Shown: positions 8,024-14,489 of the stretch, piece after piece | Layout: each line of letters begins with the position of its first letter | Numbering within the stretch: position 1 is the first letter of the stretch | Origin: JBBPZA01 sp963797015 | Lineage (GTDB): Bacteria; Actinomycetota; Thermoleophilia; Solirubrobacterales; Solirubrobacteraceae | Direction: 5' to 3' | NCBI GenBank assembly: GCA_963797015.1 | Contig: CAWCNV010000006.1 | Span: 124,001-188,000, forward strand | DNA: 64,000 nucleotides | Translations under genes and position numbers: made by a program | Notes under the pieces: model-generated | Seen by the model: the letters and a program-made list of their open reading frames with translations, nothing else | Database searches by the model: none | Told to the model about the DNA's origin: nothing

Positions 8024-9225
8024 AACATGTCGGCGATCCGCGCCGCTGCGCGGCGCGCGCCATCGCTCTCGACGTCCACGTAGTCCACCTCGCGGCCGAC
8101 CTCCTGCGCGATCGCCTCGGCGATCGCCTCGGGCGGCGAGTCGCGGAACTCCATCCGGCGCCCGGCGCGGTAGCGGTCGAGCCGCTGGGCGACGTGGATG
8201 CGCTGCTCGAAGTGGTGCTCGAGCGGGAAGTAGATGAAGGGGCGCTTGTTCGCGGTCAGCTCCATCCCGGTCGTCAGGCCCCCCTGCACGACCGCGAGGT
8301 CGCACGCGGCCAGGTGCCGGTACAGGTTGTGTACGTACGGCCGCACCTCCAGCCCGTCGGCCGCCGGCAGCGAGCCCGGGTCGATGCGCGGCCCCGCGAC
8401 CACGATCATGCGCAGCTCGGGCACCTTCTCCTTGGCCGCCGGGTGGGCCTCGATCACCCGCCGGAGCAGGCTCTCGCCGACCCCCGAGCCGCCGACGGAG
8501 ACGACGCAGACCTTCTCCTCGCCGCCGTAGCCCAGCTCCGCCCGCAGCTCCTCGCGATCGCCGAGTTGTGCGGGGTCGAAGCCGGTGACGTAGCCCGGGA
8601 ACTCGAAGTGCTGCGTGGTCCAGTCGTAGATCATCGGCAGCTTGTCGCCCAGCGGCTCGGGCACGATGTCGCCCGGGTTGCCCACGAACAGGGCGCGGTC
8701 GCGCAGCTGCGGGAACTCCGCGATGTGCTCGATCATCTGCTCGTTGTAGTCGCGCGCGAGGAAGCGCTCGTATTCGTTGGCGTCCTCGTTGGGCAGGAAG
8801 CCGACGAAGTCGGTCAGCCACACGTAGTGGGCGCGCTTGAGGTTCGGGTTCTCGTGCAGGTAGTAGTCGATCTCCCAGCCCTCGTCCGCGATCCACAGGT
8901 CGTAGCGCTGCTCGGTCACGGTGTCGTGGAACACCATGAAGTTGGCGATCAGGACCTCGTCCATCCGCCGCCAGCTGTGGAAGCAGTGCAGGTCGTGCTC
9001 GGCCGACTCCGACTCGAAGTGCCCCGACTCGCTGGCCAGGTGCTCGCTCATCGGGTGGATCGTCTCGCCCTCCTGCTCGAGCACTCGCGTCACGGGATCC
9101 TGGGCGAGCCAGTCGATCTGTATGCCGTCGACCAGCTTGCGCAGCTCCTGCGCTATCGCCACGTCGCGGCGTGCGTGTCCGAGGCCGATCGGCGACGAGA
9201 CGAACAGCGCTCGCTTTTCAGGCAT
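8020..9225 (-). CDS. GT-B fold glycosyltransferase (MurG/UGT-like)
   Basis: A 401-residue GT-B glycosyltransferase. The N-terminus (LFVSSPIGLGHARRDVAIA) has the glycine-rich loop and His typical of the MurG and UGT groups. The C-terminal donor site includes VSVGGSGVG and the stretch ACDLAVVQGGLTTGMEL, which corresponds to the nucleotide-sugar binding motif. Acceptor and donor sugar are unknown. ATG 9225 has an AGGAG ribosome binding site 8 nt upstream. It is 38 nt downstream of the methyltransferase and overlaps hydrolase C by 4 nt. Confidence 0.75.
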   Translation of the reverse strand: MPEKRALFVSSPIGLGHARRDVAIAQELRKLVDGIQIDWLAQDPVTRVLEQEGETIHPMSEHLASESGHFESESAEHDLHCFHSWRRMDEVLIANFMVFHDTVTEQRYDLWIADEGWEIDYYLHENPNLKRAHYVWLTDFVGFLPNEDANEYERFLARDYNEQMIEHIAEFPQLRDRALFVGNPGDIVPEPLGDKLPMIYDWTTQHFEFPGYVTGFDPAQLGDREELRAELGYGGEEKVCVVSVGGSGVGESLLRRVIEAHPAAKEKVPELRMIVVAGPRIDPGSLPAADGLEVRPYVHNLYRHLAACDLAVVQGGLTTGMELTANKRPFIYFPLEHHFEQRIHVAQRLDRYRAGRRMEFRDSPPEAIAEAIAQEVGREVDYVDVESDGARRAAARIADML

Positions 9226-9263
9226 CGTCGTGTCTCCTCTTCACGGACCCTACCGGGGCACGC

Positions 9264-10331
9264 TCAGGTCCTGAGCTCATAGAGGACGGAGAACGGGTCC
9301 TCGATGGGGAGCTTGCGGAAGTGGCCGTAGCCCGACTCGGTCGCTAGCTCCTGCGCCTTCTCTGCACCCATGCACGCGCCGATGCCGGCGCCGCCGTGGG
9401 CGAGCGAGGTCGTCATGCAGTACAGCGTCGAGACGCTGTAGAGCATCCGCCCGAGCGGGTTGGCGTTCTCGTCGACGTCGCCCGACGCGTTCATCTCGAG
9501 CACCAGGTAGGTGCCGCCCTCGGTCAGCGACTCGCGGATCGCTCGCATCAGGCCGACCGGATCGACCGAGTCATGGACCACGTCGAAGGTGGTGATCAAG
9601 TCGAACTCGCCCTTGGGGAGGGACTCCTCGCCGCCGACCTCGAACGTCACGCGGTCGGCGACGCCAGCCTGCTCCGCGTTGCGCCGCGCGCGCTCGATCG
9701 AGCCCGCGTGGATGTCGTAGCCGACGACGCGCGCACGCGGGAACGCCTTGGCGATCGTGATCGCCGCCTGGCCTCCGCCGCAGCCCACGTCGCACGCGGC
9801 GCCGCCCTGCTCGAGGGCGCGCTGGACGTCGGGCATCGCCGGGATCCAGGTCTGGACGAGCTGGTGCTTGTACCACGGCGCGGTGCCGCGCTCGATCGCC
9901 TCGTACATGTCGGGCAGGTACTCGTCCTGGGTCACGCCGCCGCCGTTGCGGAACGCCTCGGCCACCTTGGGCGCGACCGTCACGGTCGGGACCACCATCT
10001 GGATGAAGCCGCCGGCGAAGAACGGGAACTCCTCGTCGGCCAGCGGCAGCGCGTGCTCGGGCGGCAGCAGGTAGGTGTCGTCAGCGGCGTCGTGCTCGAG
10101 GTACTCCGCCGCCGTCATCGCGCCGAGCCACTCCCGCAGGTAGCGCTCGTTCAGGCCGGTCCGCTGCGCGAGCTGCTCGGCCGTGACCGGCCCCGAGTCG
10201 GCGAGCGCCTTGAAGATCCCGAGCCGGTCGCCGATGTAGGCGAGCCCGCCGCGCATCCCCGTGCCGACGTCCAGCACCACACGCTCCACGAACGCCTCGA
10301 GCTTCGCCTGATCGATCTGCTGGGTGGCCAT
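9264..10331 (-). CDS. Class I SAM-dependent methyltransferase with N-terminal winged helix
   Basis: A 355-residue protein. Residues about 20-90 form a winged-helix dimerisation domain (GPVTAEQLAQRTGLNERYL), as in O-methyltransferases and Rv2258c-like proteins. Residues about 170-300 form the Rossmann methyltransferase with motif I DVGCGGGQAA and the acidic GYDIHAG strand. The start ATG at 10331 is preceded by GAGAGGAG; an upstream ATG is less well placed. It is first in a run with the glycosyltransferase and hydrolase C. Substrate unknown. Confidence 0.8.
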   Translation of the reverse strand: MATQQIDQAKLEAFVERVVLDVGTGMRGGLAYIGDRLGIFKALADSGPVTAEQLAQRTGLNERYLREWLGAMTAAEYLEHDAADDTYLLPPEHALPLADEEFPFFAGGFIQMVVPTVTVAPKVAEAFRNGGGVTQDEYLPDMYEAIERGTAPWYKHQLVQTWIPAMPDVQRALEQGGAACDVGCGGGQAAITIAKAFPRARVVGYDIHAGSIERARRNAEQAGVADRVTFEVGGEESLPKGEFDLITTFDVVHDSVDPVGLMRAIRESLTEGGTYLVLEMNASGDVDENANPLGRMLYSVSTLYCMTTSLAHGGAGIGACMGAEKAQELATESGYGHFRKLPIEDPFSVLYELRT

Positions 10332-10575
10332 CCGGTGCTCCTCTCTCGTGGTCGGTGCGAGGAGCATGCGCGTCCTTGCCGGCGCGGCCTATGTACTGCG
10401 GCGCACTCGCTTTGCGTACTTCGACCTGTTCGGCGGTGCCGCCATCCCGGCGCTCCACCAGCGCGCGTTCTGCGAGGTCTCCGGGAGCCATGATCCGACG
10501 CCGTGCACGCGTTCGCGGTGAAGCACAAGAAGGCGGACAGCCCGCTGCCGAAGGAGTCGGCGGGCCCCTCGATCG

Positions 10576-11151
10576 CTAGATCGGGATGCCCCAGAGAGCG
10601 AGCCAGCGCTCGAGCTCGGGCTCGACGGGCAGCTCGGAGCCGATCTGTGCGCGCAGGCGCAGCTCGGCCTCGTTGTCGCGTGACTCGCCGCCGGAGGGGT
10701 CGGGCACGAAGGGGTGGAAGGTCCCGCGCTTGTAGTTGTAGATCCAGTAGAAGGGGCGGCCGTTGGAGTCCTCGAAGGCGAACACGGCGCACAGGATGCG
10801 CTCGCCGTAGCCGCCGTCCTCCAGCGACGTCGAGAGCCCGTTGAGGGCGACCACGAGGTCGTCGAAGTCGGGGTCGCGGACGATCACCCAGCGGTAGCCG
10901 TACTTGTCGTCGGACGAGTCGACGGTCGCACCGCTCTCCTTGCCCAGGCCCTTCACGATCTCCTCGGCGTCGCGAACGATCTGCGTGAAGTCGGCGGTCT
11001 GCAGCGGCTGGAAGACGATCGCCGCCGCGCCGCGCGACCGCAGCCCCAGCCCGGTGTCCATCGTCACGTAGGCGGTGCTCATCGCGAACAGGCGGTCGGG
11101 CGCCGGCTTTTCCAGCTTGCGGCGGCCGAGGACGACGTCGAGGAAGCCCAT
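10576..11151 (-). CDS. pspAB: PspA-associated protein PspAB
   Basis: A 191-residue soluble protein beginning MGFLDVVLGRRKLEKPAPD. It resembles the PspAB family, which accompanies PspA or HtpX in actinobacteria and is linked to envelope stress. No transmembrane segment or catalytic motif is seen. It starts 34 nt after the stop of htpX on the same strand, the arrangement known for this pair. There is no obvious Shine-Dalgarno sequence before ATG 11151, so coupling to htpX is likely. The family assignment rests on remembered sequence resemblance plus the htpX neighbour. Confidence 0.7.
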   Translation of the reverse strand: MGFLDVVLGRRKLEKPAPDRLFAMSTAYVTMDTGLGLRSRGAAAIVFQPLQTADFTQIVRDAEEIVKGLGKESGATVDSSDDKYGYRWVIVRDPDFDDLVVALNGLSTSLEDGGYGERILCAVFAFEDSNGRPFYWIYNYKRGTFHPFVPDPSGGESRDNEAELRLRAQIGSELPVEPELERWLALWGIPI

Positions 11152-11185
11152 CGGCGTCAGGTTACGCGCTGCCGCTCGAGGCGGC

Positions 11186-12082
11186 TCAGGCGGTGCCCTG
11201 GAGCTGGGCCTCGAGGCGCTGGAGCGCCGCGATCCGCTTCTCGAGCGGCGGGTGCGTCGAGAACAGGTTGAACAGCGAGCGCTTGGCGCCGGCGGGGAAG
11301 ATGTAGAACGCGCTCAGCTCGGCGCTCGCGCGCATGTCGCGCTCGGGGATGCGCTCCATCATGCCGCTGATCTTGAGCAGCGCGGAAGCCAGCGCGCTCG
11401 GGCGCCCGGTGATCAGCGCCGAGCCGCGGTCGGCCGCGAACTCGCGGTAGCGCGAGAGCGCCTGCAGGAGCAGGAAGCTGAGCGCGTACACGCCGACCGC
11501 GACGAGCAGCACGACGAGGAAGCCGGGACCGCTGTCGTCGTCCGAGTCGCCGCCGCCGAAGAAGAACCCGAACTGCACGATGTAGGAGGCGACCGTGGCG
11601 AAGAAGCCGGCGATCGTCATGACCAGCACGTCGCGGTTCTGGACGTGGGTCAGCTCGTGGGCCATCACGCCCTCGAGCTCGGCAGGGGACAGCAGGTCCA
11701 TGATCCCGGTGGTGGCGCACACCGTCGCCTTGCGCGGCGAGCGACCGATCGCGAAGGCGTTGGGCATCGGGGTCTGCGCGACCGCCACGCGCGGCTTGGG
11801 CAGATTGGCCTGGACGCACAGGCGCTCGATCATCGCGTGCAGCTCCGGCGCCTCGCGCGGCGACACCTCGCGCGCGCCCATGGCCGCGAGCGCGAGCTTG
11901 TCCGAAACGAACAGGTTGAGCAGCAGCAGCCCGCCGGCGATCACGGCGATCAGCACCGCGCCGACACCGGCCGCGAACAGCACCCCGATCAGCACGGCGT
12001 AGACGAGCCCGAGCAGGAACAGCGTCAGCAGCATTCGCACCTGCAGACCGGTGTCGCGGCCGAAGGAGGTATTGGGTGCCAT
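11186..12082 (-). CDS. htpX: Membrane zinc metalloprotease HtpX
   Basis: A 298-residue M48B protease. Two N-terminal transmembrane helices (about 17-60) are followed by a cytoplasmic protease domain with the zinc motif HELTH (142-146), two further hydrophobic segments, and the third ligand region REFAADRGSA. Family members degrade damaged or misfolded membrane proteins under envelope stress. ATG 12082 is preceded by TACACT with a 7-nt gap and no Shine-Dalgarno sequence, so the transcript may be leaderless. It is first in a two-gene unit with pspAB. Confidence 0.92.
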   Translation of the reverse strand: MAPNTSFGRDTGLQVRMLLTLFLLGLVYAVLIGVLFAAGVGAVLIAVIAGGLLLLNLFVSDKLALAAMGAREVSPREAPELHAMIERLCVQANLPKPRVAVAQTPMPNAFAIGRSPRKATVCATTGIMDLLSPAELEGVMAHELTHVQNRDVLVMTIAGFFATVASYIVQFGFFFGGGDSDDDSGPGFLVVLLVAVGVYALSFLLLQALSRYREFAADRGSALITGRPSALASALLKISGMMERIPERDMRASAELSAFYIFPAGAKRSLFNLFSTHPPLEKRIAALQRLEAQLQGTA

Positions 12083-12089
12083 GGCGGTC

Positions 12090-12095
12090 AGTGTA
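12090..12095 (-). promoter_or_regulatory. -10 element TACACT of htpX
   Basis: TACACT lies 7 nt upstream of the htpX ATG on the minus strand, placing the start of transcription at about the start codon. Confidence 0.5.
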
Positions 12096-12181
12096 GGCGG
12101 GCGACATAAGCCGTAGATGAACGGGGTAGGGGTATGTCGTTGCAGGTTCTTTCCCAGGCTCCATAACTCTGGGCAACCTGG

Positions 12182-12209
12182 TTGACGGCCATGGGGGCGG
12201 GCATAGACT
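12182..12209 (+). promoter_or_regulatory. Sigma-A type promoter TTGACG-16-TAGACT
   Basis: TTGACG (12182-12187) and TAGACT (12204-12209) are separated by 16 nt, a good match to the housekeeping promoter. The predicted start of transcription falls 3 nt or less before ATG 12220, so the peptidase mRNA would be nearly leaderless. This is the clearest promoter in the window. Confidence 0.75.
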
Positions 12210-12219
12210 CGCCGGCCCG

Positions 12220-13419
12220 ATGACCGCTCGCCTCCGAGTCCTCGTGGCAGGGGTCGCGCTCCCTCTTGCCCTATGGATGGCCATGCCGCTGCTGTCGCAC
12301 GCGGATCTCGCCCAGCGCGCTTCCGACCTGGGCTCGCGGATCGATCGCAAGCAGCGCCAGGTCGAGCGCCAGCGCGGCCGCGAGGGCCGTCTGCAGGGTC
12401 AGATCGTCCGCTACAGCCGCACGATCGGCCGGCTCGAGGATCGCCTCGGCGGCCTGCAGACGCGCGAGAACGCGCTGCAGACCGACCTCGACGCGAAGCT
12501 CGCGCGGCTCGCGTCCATCCAGGAGAACCTGCGCACCCAGCGCGCCCTGCTGGTGCGCCTGCGCACGCGGCTGACCTCCTCACGACGCGTGCTCGCCGAC
12601 CGGCTCGTCGAGCTCTACAAGGCCGACCCGCCGGACCTCATCACGGTGATCCTGCAGTCCAACGGGTTCGCCGACCTCATGGAGCGCACGGACTTCCTGA
12701 GCCGCGTCGGCCACCAGGACAAGCGCATCATCACCAGCGTGATCGCCGACAAGGCGGCCACCACGCGCACGACCAAGCGTCTCGCCGGCCTCGAGGCGAC
12801 CCAGCGCGAGCTGACGGCCCAGGTCCTCTCGCGCCGCAACGCGGTCGCCGCGGTGCGTCGTCAGGTCAGCTCCCAGCGCGACACGTACGCGTCCGTGCGC
12901 TCCAACCGCAGTGGCGTGCTGCGGACGGTGCGGACCAGCCGCAGGGCGGCGCAGGACGACGTGGCCGCGCTGCAGCGCGAGAGCGGCCGTGTGCAGGCCA
13001 AGCTCTCGGGCTCGACGGGCGGCACCGCGGCGCCGATCCGGCGCGGCTCGGGCGCGCTCATCTGGCCCGTCACCGGACCGATCACCTCCTATTTCTGCGA
13101 GCGCCGAGCCTGGGAGGCCTGCCATCCGGGCATCGACATCGGCGTCCCGTCCGGCACGCCGATCCGGGCCGCCGCCTCGGGGCGCGTGTCCCTCGCCGGC
13201 CCCCAGGGCGGCTACGGCAACTACACGTGCATCCAGCACTCCGGCCCGATGTCGACCTGCTACGGGCACCAGTCGAGCATCGGGGTGAGCGTCGGCCAGT
13301 CCGTCAGCCAGGGTCAGATCATCGGCCGCACGGGCTGCACCGGGCTGTGCTTCGGGCCGCACCTGCATTTCGAGGTGCGCATCAACGGCGCGGTCACCGA
13401 CCCGCTGAACTACCTGTAG
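12220..13419 (+). CDS. Coiled-coil M23 (LytM) family peptidase, secreted
   Basis: A 399-residue protein with an N-terminal signal peptide or anchor (VLVAGVALPLALWMAMPLL), a long coiled coil (about 30-260) and a C-terminal LytM/M23 domain. Zinc ligands are visible: His and Asp in CHPGIDIG (about 301) and the HxH motif in GPHLHFEVR (about 382). This layout is that of EnvC/RipC-like cell-wall hydrolases or hydrolase activators, which cut peptide crosslinks of peptidoglycan, often at division. It is followed 83 nt later by lgt. Confidence 0.85.
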   Translation: MTARLRVLVAGVALPLALWMAMPLLSHADLAQRASDLGSRIDRKQRQVERQRGREGRLQGQIVRYSRTIGRLEDRLGGLQTRENALQTDLDAKLARLASIQENLRTQRALLVRLRTRLTSSRRVLADRLVELYKADPPDLITVILQSNGFADLMERTDFLSRVGHQDKRIITSVIADKAATTRTTKRLAGLEATQRELTAQVLSRRNAVAAVRRQVSSQRDTYASVRSNRSGVLRTVRTSRRAAQDDVAALQRESGRVQAKLSGSTGGTAAPIRRGSGALIWPVTGPITSYFCERRAWEACHPGIDIGVPSGTPIRAAASGRVSLAGPQGGYGNYTCIQHSGPMSTCYGHQSSIGVSVGQSVSQGQIIGRTGCTGLCFGPHLHFEVRINGAVTDPLNYL

Positions 13420-13487
13420 GGCTGGACCGCGCACGGGGCTGGCAGCGGCCCCTCGCGCGACCTCGCGCCGCCGCCCCGGGCGATCCC

Positions 13488-13493
13488 TACGCT
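13488..13493 (+). promoter_or_regulatory. -10 element TACGCT of lgt
   Basis: TACGCT ends 9 nt before the lgt ATG. No Shine-Dalgarno sequence lies in between, which fits a leaderless or nearly leaderless transcript. Confidence 0.4.
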
Positions 13494-13502
13494 TCCCGGG
13501 CG

Positions 13503-14270
13503 ATGCGTCCGGAGATCCACTTCGCGGGGCTGTCGGTCAAGACCTTCGGGGTCATGTTCGCGCTCGCCTTCCTCGCCGTCGGCCTGCTCATCGGGCGCCG
13601 CTTCCGTGAGCTCGGCAAGCCCGTCGACTGGGCCTACGAGATGGTCTTCGCGGCGCTGATCGGCGGCGTGGTGGGAGCGAGGCTCTACTGGGTCGTCCAG
13701 CACTACGACCAGGCCAAGCACGACCTCGCCGGCAGCCTGTTCTCGGGCTCGGGATTGGTCTGGTACGGCGGCGCGATCGGCGGTTCGCTGGCCGTGTTCG
13801 CGTGGGCCAAGCTGCGCGGCTTCCTCGGCCTCGCGCTGCTCGATCTCGCCGCCGCGCCGCTGGCCCTGGGCTACGCCGTCGGCCGCGCCGGCTGCCAGCT
13901 CTCGGGTGACGGCGACTACGGCGACCCCTCCGGGCTGCCGTGGGCGATGCCCTACCCCAAGGGCACGGTGCCCACCACCCAGCACGTGCACCCGACACCG
14001 ATCTACGAGAGCCTCGCGATGGGCTTCGTCGCGCTGTGGCTGTGGAACCGCCGCGACGCCTACCGGCCCGGCGTCCTGTTCGCCTTCTACGTCGTCCTCT
14101 CCGGCCTCGAGCGCTTCCTGGTCGAGTTCGTGCGCCGCAACCACGTGACCGCTCTGGGCCTCACGACGCCGGCGCTCGAGAGCGTCGCGCTGATGGCGAT
14201 CGGGGGCGCCTGGCTCCTGCTCGCGCACCGCCGCGGCGGGCTCGCGCGGACAGCGCCCGCAGCGGCCTGA
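13503..14270 (+). CDS. lgt: Prolipoprotein diacylglyceryl transferase, divergent
   Basis: A 255-residue polytopic membrane enzyme that transfers diacylglycerol to the lipobox Cys of prolipoproteins. It has about seven hydrophobic segments, GARLYWVVQ, WYGGAIGG, and the signature region GRAGCQLSGDGDYG, plus ERFLVEFVR near the end. Compared with E. coli Lgt, the signature Asn is not conserved and the His of FHGG is Tyr, so it belongs to a divergent branch. Four predicted lipoproteins in this window would be its substrates. It is followed by a strong hairpin. Confidence 0.85.
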   Translation: MRPEIHFAGLSVKTFGVMFALAFLAVGLLIGRRFRELGKPVDWAYEMVFAALIGGVVGARLYWVVQHYDQAKHDLAGSLFSGSGLVWYGGAIGGSLAVFAWAKLRGFLGLALLDLAAAPLALGYAVGRAGCQLSGDGDYGDPSGLPWAMPYPKGTVPTTQHVHPTPIYESLAMGFVALWLWNRRDAYRPGVLFAFYVVLSGLERFLVEFVRRNHVTALGLTTPALESVALMAIGGAWLLLAHRRGGLARTAPAAA

Positions 14271-14272
14271 CG

Positions 14273-14317
14273 TTCGGCGCGAAGCGCTGCGCCGGGGCCC
14301 TCGGGCCCCACGCCGAA
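14273..14317 (+). terminator. Nested GC hairpin after lgt
   Basis: An inner stem GGGGCCC-tc-GGGCCCC (14294-14309) is enclosed by an outer TTCGGCG/CGCCGAA pair (14273-14279, 14311-14317), starting 3 nt after the lgt stop. A TTTACT stretch follows. It probably terminates lgt transcription. Confidence 0.6.
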
Positions 14318-14359
14318 GCCGCATTTACTGGGATTTTCGTCTAACACCGAAAATCGGCG

Positions 14360-14387
14360 TAAAGGTTCCGCCGAAAAGCTCCGATAA
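14360..14387 (+). promoter_or_regulatory. Possible FliA/WhiG-type (sigma-28) promoter
   Basis: TAAAGGTT (14360-14367), a 12-nt spacer, then TCCGATAA (14380-14387) resembles the sigma-28 consensus TAAAGTTT-11-GCCGATAA. GATAAT within it could alternatively be a sigma-A -10. The stretch is AT-richer than its surroundings and precedes the glycine-rich protein gene by about 100 nt. Confidence 0.35.
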
Positions 14388-14489
14388 TTACAGGGGGCCT
14401 ATGCGGTCGTGCCTCCCCCACATCGCCCGTCCCCTCTGGGCTTTCGCCCGTGGCGGCCGCCGCGCGCGCGGCGCGATGGGGGCGGGGTT

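Noticed and set aside
10332..10575. Possible small plus-strand gene (for example ATG 10490 to TAG 10579)
   Set aside because: About 29 codons, no ribosome binding site, and overlap with the end of the PspAB gene. I see nothing firm in this 244-bp gap beyond the methyltransferase ribosome binding site.
14318..14400. Riboswitch (c-di-GMP or c-di-AMP type) in the AT-rich island before the glycine-rich gene
   Set aside because: I could not fit the conserved cores of either class; a promoter explains the AT-rich motifs better.
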